Shown piece after piece: positions 21,106 through 33,639 of a DNA stretch of 64,000 nucleotides. Source of the DNA: Tretioscincus oriximinensis (taxonomy: Eukaryota; Chordata; Lepidosauria; Squamata; Gymnophthalmidae); assembly GCA_022410635.1 (NCBI GenBank), contig JAJVDF010000656.1, positions 671,175-735,174 on the forward strand, read 5' to 3'. Numbering within the stretch: the first letter of the stretch is position 1; each line of letters starts with the position of its first letter. A program made the position numbers and the translations under genes. The notes under the pieces were generated by a model that had not been told where the DNA came from, did not search any database, and saw only the letters and a program-made list of their open reading frames with translations.

Positions 21106-22023
21106 CTGATCACATCTTGTCAGAACTCTAAAGTAACAAACATTACTTTACATACCCAATCCAAACAAAATGAGGGAAAGTACCACTGCTGGTGTTGACT
21201 TATGAGTATAAAAGTCAAGAGATTTGTTTGTATTGAAACATAATGTCAGGCTGACTGACCTTCCTACTATTCAAAGGATAAAGTACCTTTGCCTTCTTTA
21301 AAGTAAAACATGAAATACATTGCAGAAATTATCTATTTTACTTTTAGATAGGTTGTGAGGAAGGGCTATCATAACAATCTCAATTGCACACATGATTTTA
21401 AAATAATCAGCAATTGTGGCAAATAAGAGGGGAAAATGACTTATTATGCTTGCAGATTCAGGAGAAAACTGAATGTTGAGAAATTACNTTAGAAATGAGC
21501 AATGACAAAATGGACTGCCAATGTCCAAGACAGGGTTACCACCCAAAACAAACAAAAAAGGAATAGAAGATTGCTATCTTAATAGGTGATGAAAAGTGAT
21601 TTCTCCCTCCTCTACCACCCCACATGTGGCAGGCATTCAGCGGCAACTGGTGCAGTTTGGGGTTGGGGGGGTGCAGCCTCGATAAACTTAGGAATGCGGC
21701 TGGGAGGAGGCACATTCAAGCACTTACCAGTCTCTCTCTCAGTCTGCAAGTTGAACGTCAATACAAAATGGCACTTCTACAGAGACTGAGAGGGAGACTG
21801 TAGCCCCTCCTAGGCAGCCTTCCCATTAGTTCTGGTATTGGCGACCCCTTTTGTCAATTAAAAAAGCTGCCTGGAGCTTTTTGATTTATTGGCAGTTCCT
21901 CTATGAAAGGAGATTTTATAATTGATTTTAATCTCTGCGTGTTCGNTGAACCCCACAAACCCAGTGGCCAGCCACCACTGCAGGCATTATAAACTCTATC
22001 TAATGAACGTTCCTATCTTCCAC
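21106..22023. other. Unassigned; contains a long hairpin
   Basis: The stretches 21728-21747 (CAGTCTCTCTCTCAGTCTGC) and 21781-21800 (AGAGACTGAGAGGGAGACTG) are inverted repeats with about two mismatches and a 33-base loop. The surroundings are G-rich. The rest shows no gene or named repeat. Confidence 0.4.
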
Positions 22024-22024
22024 A

Positions 22025-24169
22025 TTGGGAATATGCTACTGGCCCCCTAACCAAACACCTGAAGATGATATTCATTTGGAACATGAGGTCATTGAAGCTT
22101 CCAAAAAGGGAAGGATAGTAATAATGGGAGACTTCAACTATCCACAAAATGATTGGGCAAACTCTTGTTCAACTCATGAAAAAAAAAAATTCTTAGACAT
22201 GCTAACTGATTGCTTCCTAGAGCAGGTGGTTTTAGAACCAACCAGGGGCAAGGGAATCCTGGATTTAGTCCTAGGTAATGAACAGGACCTGATACAAGAT
22301 GTAACTGTAACTGATCCCATAGTAAACAGTGACCACAATGCAATAACTTTCACCTGAACATGGATAAAAAATTGTCAAGCAGTTCTATCACAGAAACCTT
22401 CAACTTTCACAGAGGAAATTTTCCCAAAAGGAGGAAATTGGTAAAACAAAAAATAAAAGGGAAAGTGAGAAAAGTCCAGTCCCTTCAAAAAGCGTGGAAA
22501 ATGTTTGCAAATACAATATTGGAAGCCAAAATAAAATGCATTCCCAAGAGAAGAAAGGGTTCTGCCAAGTCCAAGAAGACACCCATATGGCTTACCTCTG
22601 CAGTAAAAGAAGTAATTAGAATGAAGAGAAACTCATTTAAAATGTGGAAGGCTTATCGTAGTGAGGAGAACAGAAGGGAGCACAAACTGTGGCAAACCAA
22701 ATGCAAGGTCAGGAATGCAAAAAAAAGCTTGGAGGAGCACATTGCAAAGAATATTTAAAGAAATAAGGACTTTTTCAAATATATCGGAAATAAGAATCCT
22801 ACCAGGAAAGCAGTCGGACAACTAGATAACAATGGACAAAAGGGCATAATCAAGGAGGACATGGAGATTGCAGAGAGTTTAAATGAATTTTTTGCTTCAG
22901 TTTTCACTGAAGAAGATTTACCTGCAACAGATTTAGTTTTCTCAGAAAAAACACCAGAGGAATTAAACTGGATAGAGATAACAAGGGAGGAGGCCCTTGC
23001 TAGCCTTAATAAGCTGAACATTTATAAATCCCCAGGGCCAGACGGCATTCACCCAAGAATTCTTAAAGAACTCAAATGCGAAATTGCCGAACTTCTAACC
23101 AAAATATTTAATCTTTCCTTAAGACCAGGCACAGTACCAGTAGATTGGAGGGTAGCTAATGTAACACCAATCTTCAAAAAAGGATCCCGGGGTGATCCCG
23201 GAAATTATGGACCNGTCAGTTTAACAGCAATTCCAGGTAAAGTGTTGGAAACCATAATTAAGGAAAAAATTACCAAACACATGGAGAAGCACGCATTGCT
23301 GAATGAAACTCAGCATGGCTTCTGGAAAGGTAAATCATGCCTTACCAACTTGCTAGAATTCTTTGAGAGTGTTAACAAACATGTAGATAAAGGGGATCCA
23401 GTTGATAAAGTCCCTCATCAAAGGCTTCTAAAAAAGCTCCATATACATGGTATAAGAGGACATTGTCCTGGATTGGAAACTGACTAAAAGATAGAAAACA
23501 AAGGGTAGTACTAAATGGACAGTTCTCTGAGTGGAAAGAGGTAAGATGTGGGGTACCCCAGGGAGCTGTACTGGGACCTTTGCTTTTCAATATATTTATA
23601 AATGATCTTGATGCCGAGGTGAATAGTGAAGTAGCCAGGTTTGCTGACGACACTAAACTGTTCAAGGTAGTAAAAACTGAAAATGATTGTAAGGCACTCC
23701 AGAATGATCTATTGAAATTGGGTGAGTGGGCATCTAAGTGGCAAATGCACTTCAATTTANGCAAGTGCAAGGTCATGCACATTGGGGCAAAGAACCCCAC
23801 TACTCCGACCACCTGATGGGAACCGAGCTTTCTGTGACCGACCAAGAAAAGGATCTACGGGTGTTGGTGGACAATTCAATGAAAATGTCAACCCAGTGTG
23901 CAGCAGCAGCAAAAAAGGCAAATTCCATGTTGGGGATAATTAGGAAAGAAATCGAAAACAAGAGAGCAAATGTTGTTTTGCCTCTTTATAAATCTGTGGT
24001 GAGGCCACATTTGGAATACTGTGTTCAATTCTGGTCACCACATCTCAAGAAGGATATTTTGGAACTGGAGAAGGTGCAGAAAAGGGAAACAAAAATGATC
24101 AAGGGTCTGGAATACCTCCCTTACGAAGTTAGGCTGCAACGTCTGGGCCTCTTCAGCCTCGAAAGGTGA
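22025..24169 (+). pseudogene. CR1 ORF2 remnant: endonuclease and reverse transcriptase
   Basis: The element encoded an apurinic-like endonuclease and a reverse transcriptase for target-primed insertion. The endonuclease part (22025-22357) shows CYWPPNQ, IVIMGDFN and SDHNAITF. The linker lies at 22360-22758 and the fingers at 22861-23487 (SPGPDGIHPRILKEL, VANVTPIFKKG, GFWKGKSCLTNL). GVPQGAVLGPLLF lies near 23550 and FADDTKLF at 23640-23663. A C-terminal KSVVRPHLEYCVQFWSP follows. At least three frame changes and stops near 22357, 22757, 23485 and 24169 destroy it. The segment between GDPVD and KVPHQRLL lacks the usual DFSKAF motif A with its catalytic aspartate. Confidence 0.9.
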
Positions 24170-24660
24170 CATTTGAGTGGTGATCTGATTGAAGTGTACA
24201 AAATCATGCATGCAATGGACAGGGTGAACAGAGAAAAATGTTTTCTCTATCACAGAACACAAGGACCAGAGGGCACTCCTTGAAACTGATGTGAAGAAAA
24301 GTGAGAACAGACAAAGGAAAGTATTTTTTCACCCAGAGGGTCATCGGCCTGTGGAATTTACTTCCTGAAGAGGTGGTGGTAGCTAACAGCTTGGATAGTT
24401 TAAAGACAGGACTAGACAGGTTTATGGATACCAAGGATATAAATGGATACTAGGATGGATGTCTGGATGTTGCCTCCGGGATGGAGCAACAGCCAGGACT
24501 CCTGAGATACCATTTGCAGGGNGTCAGGAAAAGGTGCATATTTTGCTTCCTCTCTTCGGACTGCCCAGTTGCATCTGGTGGGCCTCTGTGTGACACAGAA
24601 TGCTGGACTTGATGGGCTGTGGCCTTATCCAGTATGGTTCTTCTTATGTTCTTATGTTAT
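22025..24660 (+). mobile_element. CR1-type LINE, 5'-truncated, 2.6 kb
   Basis: The longest element in the window. It starts inside the ORF2 endonuclease and ends in repeated TTCTTATGTTCTTATGT octamer-like units near 24640-24660, the 3' signature of this CR1 group. The 3' UTR block (GGGATGGAGCAACAGCCAGG through CAGTTGCATCTGGTGGGCC) is shared with copies at 30966, 31181, 36910, 38720 and 40956. Roughly the first half of a full CR1 (ORF1 and the start of ORF2) is missing. Confidence 0.9.
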
Positions 24661-27600
24661 GTTCTTATCCTTTAAAGCTGCAAATTTTTGTTTGTTTTGT
24701 GGTAACTCTAGTTCAATGCCTTTCTGGAAATTGACTTGAACATGCTTGATCCATCTATAGAACATGTAATCCTTCATTTCTGGGAGGAACAAGCAAGGAC
24801 ATATCTCCCAATAAATTATTCCAATAGCATATGGTCAAATCTAATCCACAAGATAGGTCCTATAAGTTGGCAAGACGTATGGGAAAAGAGTAATTTGAAC
24901 CAGTTGGGCCAACTTGAGGTTATAAAGCCTGAGAAGTGTATAATTTCTTGCGAAATTAGCCAATCATACTGTCGAATAAATTATTTTTGCAAGTGACCAA
25001 TCAGGGGCAGGGAAAATTAGACAAGCAAGTGTTCAAGTATTTGTCAAGAAGGCACTATCAAACTTTGAAGTTAATAAAAGAGCAATGGTGTGGAAACACG
25101 AGGGACCCCCATTTGTTTCTTGCTCTGTATATGCTTGCATCTTCTAAAAGAGGGCATTTTAAAAAGTCATTTCTGATCACATCTTTAACTTACCTAGATC
25201 ACATTCAGCACATCAAATTCAAAATATTATTTCAGAGAAAACACTCTGCTCCCCATCATCTGAAACATGTAAACAGTCTCTTGTCTCAGCAAATGAAATT
25301 AGAAACATTGTTAATTAATACAAAATGTTTTCGCCGTGTGCCATTTTCACAGTCACATGGCGTCTGAGTGAAAACAGTGATGTGGATTTAACCACTTATT
25401 TACCACCAGTTGAAACCTTGATAGCAAAGAATATAAAATCATTTCTGCAATAACTTACTGAAAACTCATGGGCTTTTTTTTAATTCCTGAAACAAATCTT
25501 TAGAATTTGGCTGATATAATCAAATCAGATACACTGGATTTCCCTGACCAGTTAAACAATCTGTAATTTAACTTAAAAGCTTGCAGTTTCTCAAGGATTT
25601 AGCACAACTGGAAATAGGAATCTAGTTTAGTTTAATTAAACTAATAGCGCTAAGTATAAAAACTTTCTTCCCCTTTTGTTTCTGAATAATTTGTATTAGA
25701 TATATTGATAAATATGAAGAACATGCTCAAAAGCAAGAAATTCTGCTATGGAAGTTGCATTTTTCATGGGATTTGCTTGGTTATGAAACTTCAGATTAAC
25801 TATTCTCATGTTACATTCACACACACCTTTTGCAATTTTGCACTTTTTTTCCTTGTAAAATCATGGTACTCTATGTAGGCCATCCAAATACTGAAGACAT
25901 TTTGAGATATGTGCTTGTTAGCAAAATTAATACATTTCTGTCCTTCAGGCCAAATTATGTGACAGTGAATTTGCTTTGAAAATGGAGCATAATAATGGGC
26001 AATTTATTGTTAAGGAATGCTGATATGGTTGACTAATTGCAGAGAGTAGTTCAAGGATGTCAATGGAAATTCTAAGTCAGCTAACGGATTCAACTTTTCA
26101 TTCATTCTAGGGCCTTTCTGTACTGGCCTCACTTATTCTGGGTCCTTGTCCACATCCTGGTGCAAACTAAAAAGACCAAAACCTCTGGTAAGTCATTGAG
26201 TTCACCTTCAATTCAGTGTAGCCTGGTCTAGGCAGCCAAAACTGTAATCTTGACATGAATACCAATGTACATATTTGTTTGAAATTATGGAATATTTCTA
26301 ACTCATGTGCATGTTTTTCAAATATATGTTGTGTTAAGGAAGAAGAGGAAAGAAAAGGGAAAAAAGCTATTTGGAAATAAACTTTTCCAGTACATTGTGA
26401 GGACTTCTGTTGTCACAGGTCTGTGGAAATTGATGCTTTGCTATGAGATGAAAGCTCTTTTTATTGTCAGCAATGGGCACTGGAGACTTCAACTTTGATA
26501 ATAATCTTTTGCCATTAGAGAGCAAAGGGGAAAGTAAACAGTGCAAGAGTAGAAGAAGGGGAGGCACTTTTTATTGCTCTTGTAAAATGTGTGCTGACCC
26601 TCTTCTTGATTTTGTGACATAAGCCAATTAAAGGTGTAACCCAGTCTAAACAAGTTCTAGTTATTCCAAAGCTTCAGGGATTTATGTTTCTGTAACTGTG
26701 TTGATTTGGCCTGAATGATAACAGATATTGGCAATGGCTGGAATTCCTTTGTTTTTCTCTAGGTCTATGGATTGCTTGGGTTTATTCAGGCTAAAAGAAA
26801 AAATGTATACTGCTTCAGATTAATAAAAATAACAAGCATGTTTGAAAGAGAGAACTTTGGAAATATGTAAATTTTCTTGCTGCATTAATGGTGGTTTTGC
26901 CTTTGCTTAAATGTAAAATATAAAAATTGAGTAGAATACAAAATAATAATTTTTAGAAAGGAAAATTACAAAAATGTTGTTTCAACATGGACCCCATCCA
27001 GGTTAGTGGGTTAAATCCAAGATTTATTTTAAATCCAGGTTTACTTATTCACACCTCTGCCTCACGTACCTCTCACAGTCTGTGCTTCTGGAATGAGCAT
27101 TCTAGAGTTTTGTAGCTCTGTGAATACATGTGAAGCCTCTCAGTTGTAGATAAAAGCTCCACTACACATGTCTTACTAAATGCTGGTTCTTCACACGTGT
27201 GCACTTTGGGGGAAGAGGAAATATTACGTAGTCAAAATATTTGAACTTCAGTTTTAGTATGTATTCTTTCAACGAAAGTCAGAGGGTTTCCTTTAGTATT
27301 GACTGATTTGATTTCCTTTCAATCCATGCTGCCTTCTCTCATATCAATCTGCCCATGCCTTAAGATCTGCAAGTGAGGGCCTCTGGGTTGTACCATCTCT
27401 TTTAACAGCAAAAGGAGTGGGAATCCAGGGTTGGTGTCAAAACCTAATTGGTGTCAAAACCAGTTATTAAGGGCCTTATAGGTTAAAGTCAACACTTTAC
27501 ATTGGGCTTGGCAGCCATCCATTATAGGCAATTTTACTCCATCAAGATAGGGTGCTTCCCCACTTCACATGCACAGGATGCTCTAAACACATCACCTCCA

Positions 27601-28105
27601 TCATGTTTGATTCAGCTTTAATCTATTGGCCTCCATCTAGCCCATCACTGCTTCCAGCTAGGTATCTGATTATTACACCTTTTTGATGACGTGACCTCAG
27701 GGAATCCCCCCAGTCTGGTACATTTGAACTAATGTACCAAAAATAATATTGGATTGGTGGAAAACAATTATAAAGAATTTATATATAATGTTGCTATTTG
27801 AGGATACTTAAGTGAAATTCACTGTTATCCGGAAACTGGATAGTAGCAACTGAGTGTTTCCATTGTTTTGATATATTTATCTTGTATATTTTTGTTGGTA
27901 TCTTTATTACTGTAATTGATTATGTCTCCTCAACATTTTTGTGCAATTTAACAGATACTTTCTTTCCCTTTTTATTGTACACTTTGTTGTGACATATGCA
28001 CATTTAACTTATGTGTATGAGTGAGACTGTATTGGAGTTATGTTTATTCAATATATAATCTGTTTGAATGGTTGGTGTGATAATCAGATACTTAGCTAAA
28101 TCACA
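24661..28105. other. Long stretch without a supported element
   Basis: The frame at 24736-24996 contains SNSIWSN and ISWQDVW segments faintly like L1 ORF2, but no order of motifs supports it. The 126-codon frame at 24987-25367 has no recognised motif. A GGGCCTTATAGGTTAAAGTC block near 27470 reads like part of an old LINE. The rest is AT-rich and apparently unique. Confidence 0.35.
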
Positions 28106-28109
28106 CACC

Positions 28110-29385
28110 TTCCCATTATATGTATACCATCACTCCTTCCAGGCATCTGTCAAGCACTCAACCACCTTTCATGATTTAGATGGAACAGATAGAGCTGAGT
28201 GTTATCTGCATATTTATGGCACTTCACTCCAAATCTCCTGATGACCTCTCCCAGTGGTTGCATATAGATGTTAAACAGCATGAGAGAGAGGAACCCCACA
28301 AGTGAACTCCCACAATGTAAAGCAAGGCCCCTTCACCACCACTCTCTGAAAGTGTCCTTGGGGATAGAAGTGGACCCACTGCAATGCAGTGACAAAAACA
28401 TCTAAACTCCTTAGCCTCTCCAGAAAGATAGCATGTTGAGAGGTCCAAGAGAACAAAAAGGGTCACATTGCCCCCATCCTTCTCTCAGAGAAGTCATCAA
28501 TAAGGGGAACTAAGGTGGTTTCCATGTCATGACCAGGCCTGAAGCCAGATTGAAATGGATCTAGATAATCAGTTTCTTCCAAGCAAGCCTGCAGCTGAGC
28601 AGCCATGGTCCTCTCCAGTACCTTGCCCAGGAAGAATATGTTGGCCACCGGGCAATCCGGAAAAGACTTCTTGAGGTGAGTGCACACAACCACCTCTTTA
28701 AAAGCAGGCAGGACCACCACAAACCTCAAAGAACCATTTACTAATCCATGGACCCACCCAGTCATACCCTCTTAGGTAGGGCAAGGATCCAGAAGGCATG
28801 AAGGTTGCTGAACCCCAACAAACAGCTTGTCCACATAATCAGGCTGCAATAAATGAAACTAATCCAAGATCACTGGACCTGATGTTTCTCTGGAAACTTC
28901 TTCTGGGATATTCACAAATGTGGCATCCAATTCCCCATGAATCCGATCAACTTTACTCTCAAAGTGCCTTGCAAATTTGTCACAGAAGATATTGAATGGC
29001 CTTTGCCCTTGCTCTCCCGATCTAGATCTTATCAGGCCATTCACCACTTGAAAAAGTTCTGCAGGACAGCTACTCAAGAATGCAATGGTAGCCAAGACAT
29101 ACCTTTTCACTACCACCACAACTACAAGACAGGCAAGATAATATGTTCTAACCTGTGTTGGGTCAGGATCTTGTTTAGATTTGCTCCACTTGTACTTCAG
29201 TCTTACTGTTTCATCACCCTCAATATCAGGGTGCTCTACAGGTTCCCCAGATATGCCGAGGGCTCTTGGGAGTGATCGTGTCAATAGCCCTGGTCATCTC
29301 CAGGTTACAAAGGGAGACCAGAGCCTAGACAGACACTCCATCCATGCCAACTGGGAAAGATTTAGTACTTCAACTGAAGCTTCTT
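28110..29385 (-). mobile_element. L2-type LINE, ORF2 reverse-transcriptase remnant
   Basis: Minus-strand translations in order give SCPAELFQVVNGLI and FARHFESKVDRI (28859-29284), then a VVCTHLKKS and VANIFFLGKVLERTMAAQL stretch with DPFQSGFRPGHDMETTL (28463-28765). Next come FLERLRSLDVFVTALQW and LWEFTCGVP, then LFNIYMQPLGEVIRRFG and YADNTQLY (about 28180-28280). This is the domain order of an L2-type reverse transcriptase. The catalytic YADD reads YADN here. The LxLPAFK and QRVVVKG parts lie in separate frames. Endonuclease and 3' UTR are missing. Confidence 0.85.
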
Positions 29386-30955
29386 CATACTAATAGGAAT
29401 TATGGGCTTAATACTAAAAAAAAATCCAGTGGGGACCATGCATTGCAGATTACCTGGATAGCATGTATTTTCCTTGTCGATTAACCAATGGTTCCATAAA
29501 GGGAGAAGATAACGTGAATTCCAAAATTTTGGTGGAAAAAGGGGTTGGAGAGAAAAAGTGTACCTAATGAATACATTCCAGGCAACCTTTTGGATAGATA
29601 ATTTATGTGCTTGAGATGCCCAAATATCCCAATACAGCAGCAGAAGCTCTTTGAGATAACTCTTAAATGGAGCTCAGCATGATTTTTCTTCTCCCAGATT
29701 TGCAGCTTCATACCTCTACTTTTAAATCTTCTTCCCGAATTTAGCCTGTTTAATATGCTTAATCCTCAGGACTAAAGAAGGTTTAAATGTAAGTATGTGA
29801 CCAGGGACAAAAAAAATTATATAATTTAAAAGCAATAAATCATATTGAAGTTTGAATGATGAGGAACACATGCAACAAAAATCCTTTCTGAAGATGAAGT
29901 CTCTTATTCCCACAGAACACATACAACAGCTGCAACATTACTGAACTATAAATAAATACTCTTGAAGAGGCCCAAGTAAAGGGTTGAAATTCAGCACTAT
30001 TGTTCTTCTGCACTCTTACACTGTGCCTTCATGGATCAATTTCCAAATATATTTAAAATAAACCTTCATGGAGTGATTTCCAAATAATGAAATCTACTAA
30101 AGTTACCATGTGCATAGAAAAATACAGCAAGGAGAATCTAATGAGAGCAAATTCAACAAATTAAAAAAGTGATTAGTTTTATGTATATACAGTAGTTTGA
30201 TCTATATAGGCAGAAGATTGTGAAAATGACTTTCCCCTCCCCACCTGCCCCCCATAAAATAAGAAAGAAAATAGTTTGTTTTTTGTAACAATAAATTACA
30301 GGTTGCATATTCTTTTCAAAAAGAAATGACATTTCAATTTCACTTACACTAAATCAGCAGTGATAATTCGGGTACTTCTGTCTTCCACGCCATTTGATCA
30401 ATACAGAAAAGATACAGTTCTCTTTCAACTGTGTAATTTGGTCAGTACTCACTGAGAGATAAACCAGACAAACTTACACACAACACCATTTGTTTCATTT
30501 TTCCGGCATTGCTAAATGCTGCTTGTGATTTACAGATCTTCATCTCACATCAACTTATACTTCAGAACTGCTGACCAAGCATTGTTCATGAAGACTGCAA
30601 AGTCCTCGGAGTGATAAATGCTGTTTTCTTTTAATAATTCCTTTCCCAAAGTGGTACAGATAAACATTCTTCTCTCTTGTATTTTTACGATCAGATAAAG
30701 TAATGAGTCTACCATGGTCAAATCATCTACCCTGCATCAAAACCACAACAGTTGAAGACTCAACAATCTTAATTTATTCATGGATATAGGATAATTTGAC
30801 AAAGGTGTCCTGAGAAAGGAAGCAGTTTAACTGCCTTTCAGTGGTTTTTTGCTGTTTACACTAGTTATTTTTCTTTCCTCAAAGGAAAAAAAAGGAGAAA
30901 GAAGGCACAGTCAAGTACCACCTTTTCCTACCACTATCTGGTAAAGAAGGCCTTA
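29386..30955. other. Mostly unique AT-rich DNA
   Basis: A minus-strand frame at 29481-29711 gives Trp/Pro-rich peptide in one register that might be an L1 scrap, but too little is preserved. The remainder shows no repeat or gene. Confidence 0.35.
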
Positions 30956-30965
30956 CTGTTGGAAA

Positions 30966-31153
30966 CAGCCTTCGGGATGGAGCATTAGACAATACACCTG
31001 AAATACCATTTGCAGGGAGTCATGAACAGGTGCATATTTTGCTTTCCTCTGTTCGGACTGCCCAGGTGCATCTGGTGAGCCTCTGTGTGAGACAGAATGC
31101 TGAACTAAATGGGCTCTGGCCTGATCCAGTATGGCTCATGTTCTTATGTCTTC
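30966..31153 (+). mobile_element. CR1 3' end with 10-bp target duplication
   Basis: Shares GGGATGGAGCA, ATACCATTTGCAGGGAGTCA and GACTGCCCAGGTGCATCTGG with the CR1 3' UTR at 24480-24660 and ends ATGTTCTTATGT. It is flanked by the perfect direct repeat CTGTTGGAAA (30956-30965, 31154-31163). It is a 188-bp, strongly 5'-truncated insertion. Confidence 0.85.
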
Positions 31154-31180
31154 CTGTTGGAAATAACACAAGGAGTAGAG

Positions 31181-31298
31181 TTAAGAACATAAAAAGAGTC
31201 AAAATATGCACCTGTTCATGACTCCCTGCAAATGCTATTTCAGGAGTCCTGCCTGTTGCTCCATCCTGGAGGCAACATCCAGAAATCCATCCTAAATA
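31181..31298 (-). mobile_element. CR1 3' end, antisense, internally deleted
   Basis: AAGAACATAA, GCACCTGTTCATGACTCCCT and TCCATCCTGGAGGCAACATC are the complement of the CR1 3' UTR. The roughly 90 bp normally lying between the terminal octamers and the TGCACCTG block are missing. With 30966-31153 it forms an imperfect inverted repeat. Confidence 0.75.
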
Positions 31299-31933
31299 AG
31301 AGTGGCTCTGAGGGTGAATCCCACTCCACCTGCTGAAGGTCAGTATCATCACCAAACATTAGTGCAAAAGTACCTCTATATCAACATGGACTTTCCCACC
31401 AGCTTTATTTATTAATCACTTGTCGTAAGATGGCTGTACCTTCCATATTACTGTAGTTACTCTATGGCTGCTACTATGATGCAAGCAGCATACTCTCTTA
31501 CTATGTTTGTGACACTTAACTGTGAATGCCACAATATAAATCAGGACATTTCCAATACCATAAAACTTTATGGGTAAAAATCTCATAATAATCTCTACTG
31601 TTAGTGAGACTTATATTGCCAAGTCCAAGGTTCTGAGGTCTGTCATTGGTCTTTATGGACCAACAATAGGGCTTGGAACTTAAGACTCGGCAGTGCTGTT
31701 AGCTGCCTGGCCATCCGCCCAACATGGCAGAACAGAGGAGGTAGGCAGAGCCACAGAGGAGATAGGAGACCACAGGGAGAACTAGCTTATAATGCAATTT
31801 TGCTCTATTTTGCGTGCTTACCCACTAGTTTATAATACTACTATTTACAGAAACCTAGCAATGATAACAAGCTTCCCATAATAGCAATGCTTACTTTTTA
31901 CATCTGCTAGCAACTTACGGAGCTGCCAGAACC
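31299..31933. other. No recognisable feature
   Basis: Apparently unique. A short purine-rich stretch lies near 31730-31780. Confidence 0.4.
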
Positions 31934-31941
31934 TAGCTAAG

Positions 31942-32096
31942 CAGAGATGTCAAACTGATGGCCCTCCAGATGTTCCAGAACCACAATTCCCAACATTCCC
32001 TTTGGTTTAGCAGACTGGATATAGTGCTGGGAGTGGAATGGAATGTTGGAGTTGTGGTTCAGGAACATCTGGAGGGCCACCAGTTTGATATATCTG
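31942..32096. mobile_element. hAT-type MITE with 8-bp target duplication
   Basis: A 155-bp palindromic element. The left end is CAGAGATGTCAAACTGATGG with CCCTCCAGATGTTCC. The right end is GGAACATCTGGAGGG with CCACCAGTTTGATATATCTG. The flanking octamer TAGCTAAG is perfect on both sides (31934-31941, 32097-32104), as expected for hAT transposition. The CCTCCAGATGTTCCAGAACCACAATTCCC-type arms are of a widespread reptile repeat kind. The opposing ORFs over it are artefacts of the palindrome: each strand encodes a nearly identical peptide. Confidence 0.9.
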
Positions 32097-32104
32097 TAGC
32101 TAAG

Positions 32105-33201
32105 CATGCAGAGCAAAAAATCAGAGGCAGACACTTTCCCGACACTTTGAACAGGAAAATATACCATCTTGCTGTACCAATGTTGAGCAGTCACACACTC
32201 TGTTCTTGTGTATAAAAATGTTCACTCTAAAGCATTTGACTCTGTCAATGTCAAGGAAGAGGCACTTCTGCTGAAATATCAACCCTCACACCCTTCCACA
32301 CTTCCAGGCCTATTGACAAAGAGACACAGTCTATTCTTTTCCCCTATATTCTATAATGATTGATTTATATAATTTTCCACATTACTTACTAATTCAGCAA
32401 ACCATTAAACTAAAAATTAATATATGAATGAATGTACATATGCAAATATTTTGTTTAATTCAGTGACATTTCTAAATCAAGTTTGTTAAAATAAATTGAG
32501 TAAATTGAAAAATAAAGCTTATTAAAGTCATAGACTAGCAGTACAAGATTAATACAAGTTTAGTGAGACAGGTCTCCCCCTTCAGGAAGAGAGATTAAAA
32601 AATTATTTAGTTCCCTACTTAATTTGTTTTTGCTTAGTTAACTTTTCAGCTCATAAATGAAAATCTGGCTCATTCACCTTTTAAGTATCCCTTCTAAGAA
32701 AAAAATTGCATCAACAGCAACAACGTAGCAACAACAACTGATATTTTGGTAGAGAAGCCCTCCAAAAACAACAAAATAGTAGATTTTGAAATCCTGCCTT
32801 CTGAAAGTTCTCAAATGAAACATTTTTTCCTCCAGCACCAGCTAATTACTGGATCTGATTAAATGAATTAACAAAATGAGGTTACAGGAAATAATAGATT
32901 ATCTGTTAACTGATTTGTTATTTTAACCTATCATTCTGAATTCCTTTCATTCAGCCTTTAACTGGATATTCACTACCAATTAGAGATTCTTGAAGCTTAA
33001 AATGTGGTCAGACACTGAACTAAAGTTTGTAATTATATTATTTATATTGTTCTAATAAACATCAAGATATCTTTTAGGGAAGTTCTTATGGAATTTAGAT
33101 CCCCCTCAAGATACTTTAATTCTAGGGTCATTTAAGAAATGTGCAATCACATATAAAAATTAACAAACAAACCACCTTTCTCTTTTTAGAAGCAACTTAT
33201 T
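32105..33201. other. AT-rich unique DNA, possible conserved noncoding segment
   Basis: The part 32560-33060 is rich in homeodomain-like cores (TAATTA, ATTA, TTAAT) without repeat signatures, for example CACCAGCTAATTACTGGATC. This composition is common in developmental enhancers. Conservation cannot be judged from one sequence. Confidence 0.2.
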
Positions 33202-33520
33202 AGAAGAAGAAGAAGAAGAAGAAGAACTTGGTTATTATACCCCGCTTTTCTCACCTTTTCAAAGGGACCCAAAGCAGCTTACAAGGATATATTTTGCCTG
33301 AAGGCTCACATTCTATCTTCCCCACCAGGCTATGGTGGTTCCCATGTATCTACTTGCAGTCAGTTGCAATTCCTTGCAATTCATGCTTTCGAATAGCTGG
33401 GTTGGCTAGAGCTACAGGCTAGTGGAAGGTGATCAGCCCTCCCCACGTCCCACACAGGGCTTCGAAACCCGATCTCCCAGGCGAGAGACAAATTCCTAAG
33501 CGACTGAGCTATCCGTGCCT
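33202..33520 (-). mobile_element. tRNA-derived SINE, full-length-like
   Basis: The best-preserved copy. The minus strand starts GGCACGGATAGCTCAGTCGC (tRNA-like A box) and has a B box GGGTTTCGAAGCC at about 33459-33471. It continues through the body shared with 4416 and 47601, then GTAAGCTGCTTTGGGTCCC and AGCGGGGTATAATAACC, and ends in a (TTC)n tail of eight units (GAA on the plus strand, 33202-33226). Pol III transcription is plausible from the boxes. Confidence 0.85.
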
Positions 33521-33639
33521 TTTAAGACAATGAATTCTCATTGTAGATGTGGAGGAATAGGGATGGAAACAGTGGTGGTGATGATCTTGAAGGGACTTGC
33601 ACTCATTACCAATTTACTATCAAAGTCATTTCAAGGTGT

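Noticed and set aside
24736..25367. 86- and 126-codon frames with faint L1-like words
   Set aside because: Isolated SNSIWSN and ISWQ words without the surrounding L1 motif order are not enough.
29481..29711. 76-codon minus-strand frame possibly from L1
   Set aside because: Aromatic-rich peptide, but no diagnostic motif or neighbouring L1 sequence.
31937..32215. Two 85-codon ORFs on opposite strands with similar peptides
   Set aside because: They are a by-product of the palindromic hAT MITE.
33459..33520. A possible tRNA gene, suggested by A- and B-box-like sequence
   Set aside because: The sequence continues into the SINE body, the acceptor and anticodon stems do not close, and the same head recurs in other SINE copies.
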